From Verpa conica (lineage: Eukaryota; Ascomycota; Pezizomycetes; Pezizales; Morchellaceae), in assembly GCA_033030425.1 (NCBI GenBank), contig JAUFSD010000001.1, forward strand, positions 1,984,001-2,048,000: 64,000 nucleotides of DNA, in the 5' to 3' direction. The stretch's first letter is position 1. Every line of letters starts with the position of its first letter. The position numbers and the translations under genes are program-made. The notes beneath the pieces are model-generated. The model saw only the letters and a list, made by a program, of their open reading frames with translations. It was not told where the DNA came from and ran no database searches. This document shows positions 51,310-62,095 of this stretch, in pieces.

Positions 51310-51825
51310 CTAGCAGATGACGCAGCAGCTAGGTCCGCCTTGCTGAGGCGCGTACGGATCTTCACGTTTGTCGACCTATTGATCGAGAGGGTGGAGTAAG
51401 TAAGGGCATTCAAGACAGGATCACGTGGGCTAATAAGCACAGGTGTTCTAGTGCTTTAAGTTTTGGATGAGGGAAATGGGGAATAGTAGAGTAAATTTAA
51501 ACTTACTGAGCCCCAAGTCGATGGTACCATGAAGTCCTTTGTGGTACGTGTATAATTAATCATCCTAAGATTGTGATGTCAGCACAATCAAGAGTATATA
51601 GGAAACAGCCGCGACGATGATGGGCGTTCGCATTGGATTCAGGAATCTATCATAGATGGGTAAACGAGAATGGAGGACATACGAGTGACAAGCCTCTGAC
51701 ACCTTCACTCGTGGTCTATCTAGATCCTCTCGTAGCCTCGCGTTCAACTCCGTTAACCGTCTCAACTTCAGCTCTGCCATCGTCTGCTTCTTCTCCCTCA
51801 CAGCTCCAGCATTATGAAGTGCCAT
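51310..51825 (-). CDS. Heterotrimeric G-protein gamma subunit
   Basis: Gamma subunit (Ste18/GpgA type) that pairs with G-beta at the plasma membrane in mating, growth and development signalling. Three exons (51825-51683, 51564-51507, 51375-51310) sum to 267 nt and give 88 aa. Visible family blocks: KKQTMAELKLRRLTELNARL (coiled-coil G-beta contact), REDLDRPRVKVSEA, TKDFMVPSTWGSVDKRED, and the C-terminal CCVIC, a CaaX prenylation box preceded by a second Cys for palmitoylation. Fungal homologues are about 90 aa, so length fits. The start is the first ATG of the frame. Upstream codons stay open for a while without an ATG, so a further 5' exon cannot be excluded. Confidence 0.93.
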
Positions 51826-53765
51826 CTCGTCTCTAAAGGTGTCGAACGCTGAATGCAAAGGTGTATAGCGCGGCTGGCTCGTCAGAGGTGAGGGTAGTGA
51901 TGCGTCTTCAGACCACAGCAGGATTCGTTAAGCGGCGCCCAGTCGATTGACAACAGAGAACACGAGGGATAGGGGAGAAGGGGGGAGGGACGCGAATATT
52001 ATTGAGTGAGCAGTGTACAGTTGATGGATAAGTGGATGGAAGGAGAGGCTGACGGTCGGTGATGGATCGGAGTAAAGACTGAGGAAGGAAACGTTCGAGA
52101 AGAGATCTTCTACCGTTGTTTGAAAGGGGGTGGGGGGTGGTGGTGGTGGTGAGCAGGTGATGGGTAGTAGCAGCAGCAGCAGCAGCGGCGGCAGGGCAAC
52201 GAGTAGTCAGGCAGTGAGTAGTCAGGCAGCTGGGGGAGCGAGAGGGCAAGAGGTAGGCTGGCAGCAGCTGGCGGGCGTTAGCGGGAAAAAGGAGAGAACA
52301 ATGTATCGGTACCGCGACAGGAAAGTGATGGTTAGTGCGATGGGGGTGGGCAGAGTGCCTGAAGAGAAGGCGGCCGCGGCAGTTCGGAACGGGGAAGAGG
52401 GGTTGAAGACTCCTGGGATACCTACTTGCTTTGTCTGGCCCTGTCCTACGTCCTACAATCGATAGAGACAAGAAGTCTGTGATGGGCAACAAGTAAGTAA
52501 AGGGCTCGGAAACAACAGCCCAAGAACAAGTGAAGTGTTTACTGATGATGCACCACTCGCTCAACGGCGTATGGCTCTGGTGTATGTGGGTAATTATCAC
52601 TGCAGGCGGGCGAGGGAGAGCGGGATGGTAGCAGAGGGAGACAGACCCGAACGGTTGGCTCAGGGGGCGTGAGGGATGAAGGCGATTTGCTGAATGAGAC
52701 CTGCTAGGGGATTTTGGATAGGCACAGACAACGACTATTGACGAGCAGCACAGAAAAGGGACTTGAAATTTCGGACTTGGTGCTGGGGCAACGGTAGGGA
52801 GAGACTCCGAAGGGGACTGGGAAGGGCGGTTTATGGAAGGGTTCCACCAGTACTAAAATGAGCCAGCCGCCCCAACTGGGCATAGTGTGGCAGCTTTAGG
52901 CGGCGCAATGGGACAAGCTTGTCCGTAATACGCAGGCTGAAGTAGAAGGAGGACTGCATTTCTGCGACTGCTAGGGAGTCAACACCTGGAAATGGAAGGG
53001 TGCGCACAACTTCCTCAGCTAGGTATCCCCCCTCCGTTAACGGTATTAGCTACGGTCCCGAGGAAGGCCCGAAAAAAAGAAGGAGTGAGGCTGGCACCGA
53101 ATCCCGAGACCTTTGAGAAAAATTATAAAACAAATGGTAACTGCATACACTCAACATTTATTCACTTGCACGGCCTTCTTTATCTAGGTGCTTTTTTGCT
53201 CCTCCGAGGGGAGTTTGTATACCAAAGACAGCCTAGGCCTCTGTGCATGAGTTTAGGTCGAGTAACAAGTGTTCGGACAGGTATGTAGCAACCAGAGAGA
53301 CAATGGCGTAAATTTGTGAGGCGAGGTGATATTACGCGAGGCTTGAATCGACTGTAATACATGTATGTATTATTATCCTCATATATAATACAGTACATGT
53401 ACAAATGCATCACGATAGCTTACATCTTACACTACCCTACATATTGCGCGTAGAGGTGCATAGTAAGTCTTCCATCATGGTGGTGATGATCGAAGTCTAG
53501 CAGTCACACCGCACGGGGAACGTTGCCTAAGGAAGTAAATTTAGGAAGGAGGTTTCTTTGCTAAAACTTGCGAAAATTACCCTTTTTGGTGTAGAGAAAA
53601 AAAATTATCTTAGCCTCATCATCATCCACACAAAACTTCTACTACACCAACTACTACAGTTATCATCGCCATCAGCCATCAATACCCCTACCCACAAAAA
53701 AGGTCTCAGCATTAGAAAGGGTTCTTAATCCATAATTTCCCCTTTGCTGTGATTAATCCGTAATC
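51826..53765. promoter_or_regulatory. Divergent intergenic region between G-gamma and eIF3a
   Basis: A 1.9-kb gap between divergent genes. The half next to G-gamma is low-complexity with GGTGG and (AGC)n runs (52165-52193), which create long but meaningless open frames on both strands (51908-52600 and 52130-52465). The 130 bp before the eIF3a start are rich in CA/CT words, as expected for a housekeeping leader. No TATA box is certain. Confidence 0.5.
52165..52193. repeat. AGC/CGG trinucleotide microsatellite
   Basis: A run of about six AGC units passing into CGG units in the G-gamma upstream region. Non-coding in my model. Confidence 0.75.
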
Positions 53766-56700
53766 ATGGCCCCCCCTCCTCACGCAAAGCCTGAGAATGT
53801 TCTCAAGGTTCGTTATCCCTCCATGATAACCCCACTTACCCCACCCCTCTACATCCCACTAAATGAATATCTCTAATCTTTTTCATCACAGCGGGCGCAA
53901 GAACTTGTCGCAGTCAACAAAAATTTAGGTGCTCTCGAGCTCCTTCACGAGCATGTTACCTCTAAGCGGTCCCGTAACTCTCCAATCGCTTCGTTGGAAC
54001 CTGTTATGATCCTTTTTGTCGAGCTTTGTGTGAGCCTTAGGAAAGGAAAAACTGCAAAAGATGGATTATACCAGTACAAGAATATCGCCCAGAACACAAG
54101 TGTACAAACTATTGAGGTTTGTAATCTTACTTGAGCTTTCGTCTTTTAAGATTTCTCCTAACCCATGACTGGCAGCTGGTTCTTCGTAGGTTCATCGAAC
54201 TTGCCGAGGCAAAGGTTACGGAAGCCCAAGAGCGGGCTGAACAAATCACTGTTGATGCTATCGATGATCTTGAGGCTTCCGAGACCCCCGAGTCTATTAT
54301 GCTCTCTACGGTTTCTGGCGAGCAGTCCAGGGATCGAACTGATAGGGCTGTTGTCACACCTTGGCTAAAGTTTTTGTGGGAAACTTATCGCACCGTTCTC
54401 GATATTCTCCGCAACAATGCTCGCCTTGAAATCATGTACCAGAGCACGGCTTTACAAGCATTTCAATTTTGCTTAAAATATACCCGCAAGACTGAGTTTC
54501 GGAGACTTTGCGAACTTTTGAGGAATCACGTTCAGAATGCTGCAAAGTACTCAACTCAGATGCATGCAATCAATTTGAACGACCCTGACACCCTTCAACG
54601 CCATCTCGACACCCGCTTCCAGCAACTCAATGTGGCTGTTGAGCTTGAACTATGGCAGGAGGCTTTCCGATCCGTGGAAGACATCCACACTCTTCTTAAT
54701 CTCAGCAAGAGGCCTGCAAAGAATGTTATGATGGCCAACTACTATGAGAAGCTGACCCGTATCTTCTTGGTTTCGGATAACTATCTCTTCCACGCTGCGG
54801 CTTGGAGTAGGTATTACAGTCTTCTCCGAACCAGCGCGGCTCAGGTAGCCGCCGGTCAATCAGCGAAGAAGGATTCTCCTGCCACAACTGAAGCTGACCT
54901 TAGCCGTGCTGCTTCTTTGTACCTCCTAGCCGCCCTCTCTATTCCTGTCATCAGCCAAGCCCGGTCTAAGGGTGCTCTAGTTGATGTTGACGAAGCTAAA
55001 AGAACCAAGAATACCCGCTTGACTAACCTCCTTGGAATGGCCAGGGCTCCTACTCGTGCTGGGTTATTTAAGGATGCCATTGGCAAGGGGGCACTTAAGC
55101 GTGCAAGGTCAGAAATTCGTGATCTCTATAGCATCCTCGAGGTCGACTTCCATCCTCTTAGCATTTGCAAAAAGATTTCTCCTATTCTCACCCAAATCGC
55201 AGCGGAGCCAGACATGAAACCCTACGTCTTGCCCCTCCAACAGGTCATTCTTACTAGGTTATTTCAGCAGCTTTCTCAAGTTTATGACACCGTCCAGCTC
55301 AGCTTTGTTATCAATCTCGCATCTTTTCCGGCACCTTTTGAAGTATCTCCATCCGTCATTGAAAAATTCATCATGAACGGTTGCAAAAAGGGCGATTTAT
55401 CAATTCGTATTGATCACGCTGCCGGTGTTTTGACATTCGAGTCTGATATTTTTTCTTCCACAAAACCACTGCACACTGGTTCCCCAACTGGATCTGCCGA
55501 GAAGGAAATAATGTCTGTTCAGAAACTCCAGAGCACACCCTCAGAGATCGTTCGCACGCAACTTTCTCGACTTGCCAAAGCCCTCTATCTCACTGTCTCC
55601 CATGTTGACCCTGAGTTTCAGCAGTCACGCCTTGAGACTAAAGGAGCAGCATATGCTAGAGCTCAAGCTGGTGCTCAAAAGGAGCATGAAGAGGCTCTTG
55701 CCAGGAGAACGATCATTGAGAAGAAGAAAGAAGCTGCTGAAAGCGCCCTACTCAAGAAAGAGAAGGAGGAGGCACAGTTGCGTATGGTCCGTGCTGAGGA
55801 AGCGCGTGCTGCCGAAGCTGCTCGTGTTGCGGAGCAGCAGAAGAAGCGAGAGTTAGAAAGACTCAAACAGGAGCAGGAGAAGATTCGCAAAGAGGAGTTG
55901 AAGAAGCAATTGGATGAGCTGTCTCTCGATACTAAGATCGACGTTGAGAATCTCGAAGACCTTGATAGCAATCAACTCAGAGCCATGAAGCTTGCTCAGC
56001 TAGAGAAAGAGAAGAGGGAAATGGCTGATAAACTGAGGATCACTGGGAAGAGGATCGACCATCTCGAGCGCGCTTACCGTCGGGAAGAAGTCAAGATTTT
56101 GCCCCAGGACCTTGAGAGACAGAGGGCCGAAGATCTAGCGGCTTATGATGAGAAGAAGAGAATCACACTCGAGAACTCGAAGAAGCAGCATGAAGATGCC
56201 GTTGCCTTGAAGAAACGTCTGAGTAGGCTTGTAGGTCCTTACGAGAGGTTCAGGGATGAAATAAAACAACAGAGGCACCAGGAGTTCGAACAGAGAAGGA
56301 AGGCGGCCGAGAGGCAACTCAAGGCTGAGATGGAGAAGAGGAGGCAAGATGTCCGCGCAGAGAGGGAGAAGAAGAGGCTTGCAGAAGAGGCCGCGGAGAG
56401 GAGGAGAATTGAAGAGGAAGAGAGGGAACGTCAGGAAGAGGAAGAGAGGATTAAGAAGGAAGAGGAGCTCAGGGCTAGGATGGCAGAAGAGAAGACAAGA
56501 CGTGAAGAAGAGAGGAAGTATGTTTCTTTTTCTCTCTCGGTTACTATCTCACCTAATAATACTTATACTAATTAATTACTTTTAGGAAACTTGATGAGAT
56601 TGCTGCGAAACAGCGACAACGCGAACAGGAGGCCGAGGAACGCAGGGCTCGTGAAAAGGCCGAGCGTGAAAGCTTCAAGCGTCCCGAAAATACGACCCCT

Positions 56701-57153
56701 GAATCTGGAAGTGGAGGTCGTTGGGTTCCGCCTGTACGTGGTGGAGGCTGGCGTGATCGTGTGGCCGCAAAAGGAGGAGACGTGGAATCTACTCCACCTC
56801 CTGCTCCTGTCAATGGGTCTGGTGCTGCTTCGTCTTCAAGTGCTCCTACTGAACGTAGGAGGTTGAATGTCGCCCCACGTACTGCGCCTATCGTGAGAGA
56901 AGAGATACCATCATCTCCTCAGGCTGCTCCAGCTCGAGAGTCTGAGAGACCTGTCGCTGATGGACCATCTGTTGAAGCTCCTAAGCCAGGAGTCTACAGA
57001 CCTGGAGCGCTCAGTGGTCGTAAACCGCAGGCAGAAAGGCCAGTATCTCCAGTAGCAGGCGCTGATAGCGATAAGCCACCCCCTAAAAAGTATGTTCCTC
57101 CTAGTCAGAGGAAGGACGCTTCGGGTGGTGGCGGTTGGGGAAGAAGGACCTAA
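53766..57153 (+). CDS. TIF32: Translation initiation factor eIF3 subunit a (Tif32/Rpg1)
   Basis: Largest core subunit of eIF3, which scaffolds 43S pre-initiation complexes on the 40S ribosome. Four exons (53766-53807, 53892-54116, 54176-56517, 56586-57153) total 3177 nt and give 1058 aa. The N-terminus reads [20 protein letters not shown]. The first 300 residues are helical ([16 protein letters not shown], then [18 protein letters not shown]). A PCI domain spans roughly 320-500, followed by a long charged coiled coil (about 525-870, with [18 protein letters not shown] and [15 protein letters not shown]). The tail is Gly/Pro/Arg-rich and ends GGGWGRRT. The last intron falls inside the Glu/Arg-rich coil. 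Long frame, domain order and size all fit. Confidence 0.97.
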
Positions 57154-58311
57154 ACTCTACTTACGCTTGCTCTCTTTGTGCGTTCCTTTTTGTTTCGGCT
57201 ACGATTTTCTACTTGTTTAGGCTAAGGAGAAAAGGGGGAAAACAAGCAAAGGGCCGGTAAGGGAAGGGGATATATATATATATATCTGGATCGGCGGATG
57301 GGTTTTGGTTTCAGGGTGGATGGTTTTCTTTTCTTCGGTTTTCGAGTTTACTCTATATGGCCACGGTCTTCATGTTTACGTACTAGGCAGAAGTTTAGGG
57401 CATAAAATATCTAGGTTGTTGTGATGAATAGTGGCCTGTATTTTTTCCATTACCATTTTTTCTTGTTTTGCCTTGTTTCTGCGAATCACTTGCGCTCACT
57501 TTGTGGGATGAGACGCTGTGACGGTATATGCCTTGTTTGGTGCTCGTAATGTAGCAAGGCTGATAAAAAATGGAGCCTGTTTTTATTTATTCAGTTATAT
57601 GTCAATTCTATATATTTTTATCTATACGGGGAGTCAAATGAATTTTCTCACTGGTGGTAAAATTATGGACCAAAATACTGGAATACAGTATAAAACCGGA
57701 CCACTTATCTAGAATACTATAGTGGTCCACAATTAAAGATTTTCCTATTTTTTTAAGTGAGACATATATATTTGTTAACTAAGATACATGAAGTGTTGCT
57801 TGAAGTTTGTATCTCTGAAATGATTATCTTGACCCTTCGTTGTTGTCACTGGGGGGAAAGTTAAGGCCTAAATTAGGATTGGAGGCACAAATATGTCTAG
57901 GATAGTGTTATCCCACCAGTGGGCTACTTTTGGGCTATCATAGTATTCGAGACAGGGCTTCACTCGACCTTTACGGCTCCGCCTGCTGCTAATAAAATAA
58001 AAAAAACTAAAATAAGATAAGAAAGAAACTCTTTTCATCTCTTCCTCTTTAGTTCTTCAGTCTCACCTAAAATCTCCCTACCCCTATAGATAATTATGCT
58101 GAACTCTAGGTATATATTCTCATATGTCTAACTATAAATAAGAATATAGGATCGTGTGTGCTGCTAACTTACACCTTTTGCCTCTTATATATTTATATCC
58201 ATAGTAAGAGAAATAAGAAACGTTCCTCATAGAGCACAGCCGGAAATCCCATAAATCAAGAAAATAATAGTGGGATTTAAATTGCTGTCGGGGGCAATTT
58301 TAGTAGGAAAA
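57154..58311. other. Convergent eIF3a/MDM35 3' spacer
   Basis: About 1.2 kb of AT-rich sequence between convergent genes, with a TA dinucleotide run near 57270-57287 and no gene. A GGACCACT...AGTGGTCC inverted pair at about 57699-57728 could form a small hairpin. Confidence 0.5.
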
Positions 58312-58777
58312 TCAGTGCTTCGACTGCTTTGCATTGTCATTATTCGGCGAGGCCTTTCGCGCCTCCTCAATCATAGTATCGATTCCCTTGGATTTTAGAG
58401 CTTTCTATAAACTTTTAGTGGTGGTATGAAGAGAATTTTAGAGTATAGGACTTACATTAAGACAAACTTGGTATTCCTTGAATAGATCCTTGCATTCGTC
58501 CGTCTGTGATTCCCCCCTTAAGTATTCTAAAATTTTCGCCTTGGTCAGCTCCCCTGGATCCAGCTTCATTAAAATGGTGGCTACAGGGTGTCAGTACTCT
58601 CTGAATACCATTTTATGAAGCAGGTATCATAACGTTCCTTTTTCTCGGAGCATTCCTGTATCGGGAGAACCTTGTTAGAGGCTTCGCGGAAAAAGTCGTT
58701 GAATCGGTGGCGCATGGTCTCATTTTTTTTAATTTTGTTTTTGGGTCGGAACTTACTGGGTCGATAGAGGCAGACAT
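58312..58777 (-). CDS. MDM35: Mdm35/TRIAP1-like twin CX9C protein
   Basis: Small mitochondrial intermembrane-space protein that partners with Ups/PRELI lipid-transfer proteins to move phosphatidic acid or phosphatidylserine between membranes. Four exons (58777-58757, 58655-58598, 58553-58456, 58404-58312) give 270 nt and 89 aa. The twin CX9C motifs are C9-C19 and C47-C57, the disulfide-forming helical hairpin imported through Mia40. Family words are CFIKWYSE, LRGES, DECKDLF and NKALKSKGIDTMIEEARK. Intron 2 is only 44 bp under my model. The loop between the two motifs is longer than in human TRIAP1 (27 against about 18 residues), so that join is the least certain. Too short for simple ORF calling. 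Confidence 0.92.
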
Positions 58778-59261
58778 AGCCTTTTCTTTTTTATATAAAA
58801 GAGAGCTATATGATGTTTTAGTGGATGTGATTGAAGAGAAGTTGATAGTCGTATGATTGTGTGGTGATTTTCGTATGGGGTGTGACGCTTAGGTATGGAG
58901 TGATGTCTTGTTACGGAAAAACATTTTCCCGCCCAGGGCAGCAGGGACTTCGGGAATGCGGTGCTGCCGATCACCGTTCCACTTTAATATTTAGTCTCGT
59001 GTATCCCGATGGTATTTAGGCGTATAAAGGTATCTTGTCTAGAAGTCATGAGGTACTGACGGCGGCGAGTGGGGGTTACATTAAATACCTGAGTTATTAG
59101 AGGATAGCCAGTGGGCTGATATACATATGTACTCCAGTCTCGAGCGCATATTATTTGTGAACAGTAATTTCCAGGGGTCGGATTCTATTCGCTCGGAACA
59201 AGTCATTTATTCTGAATTTCTACAAAGCATCAACCTAATTAGGTCGGACCAACTATGTCTA
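58778..59261. other. MDM35 upstream/Rdx-protein downstream spacer
   Basis: Intergenic DNA between two minus-strand genes, holding the MDM35 promoter. No gene is seen. The frame at 58753-58974 overlaps the MDM35 start in another frame. Confidence 0.5.
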
Positions 59262-59897
59262 TCAATTACAATCTTCACAGGCAACATTTCCCCCCTCCTT
59301 CAACATACATGTAGGATTTACTTGTTGAGTCTGTCCTCCCTGTACTGCCGGCGGTAATAATTCTACACTTGGTTTCTTCTTTCCGTCAACATGGCCGAGA
59401 TCTCTACCAGGGTCTATCACATCACGCACTCGTTTCTTGAGTTCCTACAATGTCATGAGCAAATGGTAATCCTCTGGGTTATCTAAAAGGAGAGAAAGGA
59501 ACTCATCCCCTTAATACGAACTAACCTTAGTCTCTGGAAATCCACCATCTGTTTTCCTGTCCCACAAAACCGTCTTATTTACGATTACCGACTCTTCATC
59601 AGATGAGGTTGAGCTTTGGTGGTGTATCTCCACAACAAACACGCCACCCGTCGCTGGGAGAAGTGAGACTTCACCTAGGGATGTTGAGAATGTGGATAAG
59701 AGCTCTTGGGCATACTAGTGGCGTTTGTGAGTATAGCTGCGCTACAGGCCATCAGTAAGAGTAAACATACATATGCAGCACCTAGAGGAGTTTGTTAGCC
59801 ACTAGAAACTATAGAAAGGAGCTAACTACACACGAAGGAGCCATTTGCACTGTGTGCAGAACTGTATTGTTACTCGTGGGTACTTGACGGTTTCCAT
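59262..59897 (-). CDS. Rdx (SelW/SelT/SelH-like) thioredoxin-fold protein, Cys form
   Basis: Member of the Rdx family related to selenoprotein W, with cysteine in place of selenocysteine. These are small redox proteins of uncertain substrate. Four exons (59897-59834, 59781-59771, 59714-59526, 59444-59262) sum to 447 nt and give 148 aa. The N-terminus has the CxxC site in QFCTQCKWLLRAAYYAQELL (Cys14, Cys17). GEVSLLPATGGVFVVEI and TVLWDRKTDGGFPETKELKK are the conserved core, and RVRDVIDPGRDLGHVD follows. The second exon is an 11-nt micro-exon (59771-59781) that restores RAAYYAQ. The tail ends in a second CxxC (CEDC) directly before the stop. The TGA stop follows an Asn codon, and nothing indicates recoding. 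Confidence 0.92.
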
Positions 59898-60954
59898 CTT
59901 GAATTGGTGTTGTGGATTGGTGAGTCTTGAAGTGGAGGCTCTGTGGTTGTGCGGGGGAAACAATATTAAATAGCATCATTAGTAAGTAAGTGTCATCATG
60001 GGTCACTCGGTCAATTTCTATTTTATATTTTCATAATTGATTTAATGATTGATTGGTAATTTTACAGGTTTAATAATTAATATATTTACTACATATACAT
60101 ACTTATGAAAACATTTACCTATATTTTTGTCTAAGAACACTAACAATATATACCTACACCTTAAATAGATAAAATAACATGTATCATAAGGAGTAGGGCT
60201 ACGCATTTGAGTAGCCGTCTACCAAACAAACATAAGAACTCAAGATAGGTATATTAAGTATATACTAGTAAGTATTAATAGTTATAATTTACGTGTATGT
60301 ATGAGCCTTTAAGTTCTTGTACTTTTCCAAGGAGACTTTTGTAGAAAAGGATGCTTCCTACATATATTAATTAGGCTATATGTACTTATGAAATGATACT
60401 TTCTTACTATATATAATATAGTAATATGTATTTTTCTTTAGTCTATTATATGTACATGTAGTCCTCTAGCTGTGATGCTAAAATAATACTACATGTATTT
60501 CTGCTAAGAAACTTCTAGTATATAAAAATAATTGGGGTACGTACATGTAGATTCACACATACATATAGTCTCATTCCCAGCCCCAATGGTTGCTTTTGCT
60601 GCGAAGCCACCGGTGACGCAGCAAGCTACATCGTAGGGGATGGGCACAAGACTAAAATTTATATAGTGATAAAAATTCACCTCCACCGCCAAAATTCAAC
60701 AAACTGAGTAGACAAAGATGAGAAATATACACACATAACCAGATACATTATTGGGAGCCCCTCTATGTCAGGGAGAAAATCCACTGTACTATCTGGGGGT
60801 TTCTGTAACGGTAAGGCCGAGAGCGTGGAAATAGGGTTACATGGCGCTATAAGACCCATATTTGTAAGCGGGGGGCTGCCCATGGTATGAGAAGGCACGC
60901 TATACGTGCCTCATTGCTGTATATAACGGTATTCAGGGACTAAGAATAGAAGTA
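59898..60954. other. AT-rich spacer upstream of the Rdx gene
   Basis: The Rdx promoter should lie at the left end. The remainder is AT-rich with repeated ACATGTA and TATGTACT words. The frames at 60504-60692 and 60677-60898 are not supported as genes. Confidence 0.5.
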
Positions 60955-61337
60955 TGGAAGCGCAAATCGGTCAAAACCTACTTTACCGCCGGTGGTAAAT
61001 ACAAGTTTAGGACTGCTGGAAGTCAGTATCTGTATGTTCAATTTACACTGAGGTCAGCATCTGTACACTCGATCTGCACTGAATCCAGCATGCTGAACAT
61101 GCAAGGTTAGTCAGCTAAGGCTCAGACTGCTGAACTCCAGCACTCTCTATTTTTAAGTCAGCTTTATATTTTGCCACCGGTGGTAAATTCAGGTTCAGCA
61201 TGCTGACCTCAGTGCAAATTGAGTGTACAGATGCTGAACTCAGTGCACATTGAATGTACAGATACTGACTTCCAGTTGTTTTAAAACTTTAATTTACCAC
61301 CGGCGGTAAAATAGGTTTTGACCGATTTGCGCTTCCA
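60955..61337. mobile_element. Miniature inverted-repeat element, family A, copy 2
   Basis: A 383-bp non-coding element with TA on each side (60953-60954 and 61338-61339). Its ends start TGGAAGCGCAAATCGGTCAA and match each other over about 46 bp with one mismatch. They share the order TGGAAGCG, AATCGGTCAAAA and the ACCGCCGGTGGTAAAT palindrome with the 6040-6373 copy. The inside differs: it has two arms built of repeated GATGCTGAAC/TGTACA-type words in inverted orientation, giving a long hairpin. No ORF. Confidence 0.9.
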
Positions 61338-61644
61338 TATAGAAGATCATCGGTTTACCGCATATAATAAAGTACGGTATTATTACAGTTTCTATTTACA
61401 GGGTGTAGTGCCCTAGCTAGTAGCCAAAAACTACTTTGTGCTTTTTATTGGGTATTTTGATCCAGCAAAAAGTATCACTGTGGGTATAGATACCACATTA
61501 AATTAAATTTAATATGCACCACAAAGACGTTTTTCCATGGCATAAATGTTCATCTGGTATTATTCTATAGGCAAATATATTATTAGACTGATATATTTGC
61601 TCTTGTGGCTGTGGTGGTACTTCTAGATTTCTCTTTTTTTTGAG

Positions 61645-61678
61645 GTGTTGATCCACGGTTATTTTTGTCCCCATACAA
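61645..61678. mobile_element. Family B element, solitary right end (relic)
   Basis: Reading backwards from 61678, the sequence TTGTATGGGGACAAAAATAA, followed by a TA flank at 61679-61680, matches the family B terminus TTGTAGGGGGACAAAAATAA with one change. No opposite end is visible within several hundred bases. Confidence 0.5.
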
Positions 61679-61792
61679 TATATACAGTGTTTGTGTCTTT
61701 AGAAAGAATACAACTCTACTACACGTATTAGTGCAGCCTCAAGACTTCGCTGAGGCAGAGAAGTACATGATGCATTTAAGCTAGTGTAATTT

Positions 61793-61822
61793 CCCCTCTC
61801 CTCCCCTCTCCTCCCCTCTCCT
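61793..61822. repeat. Three tandem CCCCTCTCCT decamers
   Basis: Perfect 10-bp repeats, followed by a partial fourth unit. They lie 270 bp before the next start codon in a pyrimidine-rich strand, so they may be a promoter CT element or a simple minisatellite. Confidence 0.8.
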
Positions 61823-62095
61823 CGCTCCTCTCCTACTAGAAGAATAACCCCCTCCGTAAACACCCCTTCATCTTAGTTTCCATCACCTTCCCTGATATTA
61901 AGGCTCCATCAATTGGTTTTTCGTGGACATATCTATCTTTCATATCCTCTCCTTTCATTAAAATTCAATAAAAAACCATCACCCAGACCCTAAAATCAAT
62001 ACATGGTTCTCGTGCATTGTGTATTGCCCCTCGATGGTTTATATTCTATCAGTCAATGGACTCGGCTAACAAACAACTCATAAGCTTAAATAAAA

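Larger units (their letters stand above)
61338..62095. other. Upstream region of the RNase H-like gene
   Basis: Contains the family B right-end relic at 61645-61678, three perfect tandem CCCCTCTCCT decamers at 61793-61822, and then the likely promoter and leader of the ORF at 62096. No other gene is present. Confidence 0.5.

Noticed and set aside
51105..51440. Separate minus-strand protein downstream of G-gamma.
   Set aside because: It overlaps the last G-gamma exon in a different frame and runs through intron and 3' sequence; no family signal.
51908..52600. 230-codon minus-strand frame and the opposing 52130-52465 frame.
   Set aside because: Both arise from the low-complexity AGC/GGT tract upstream of G-gamma; no conserved segment.
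57640..57930. Third family A element between eIF3a and MDM35 (CACTGGTGGTAAAA and CCCACCAGTGGG).
   Set aside because: Only the short palindrome-like words resemble the family; no TGGAAGCG tips or TA-flanked inverted ends could be found.
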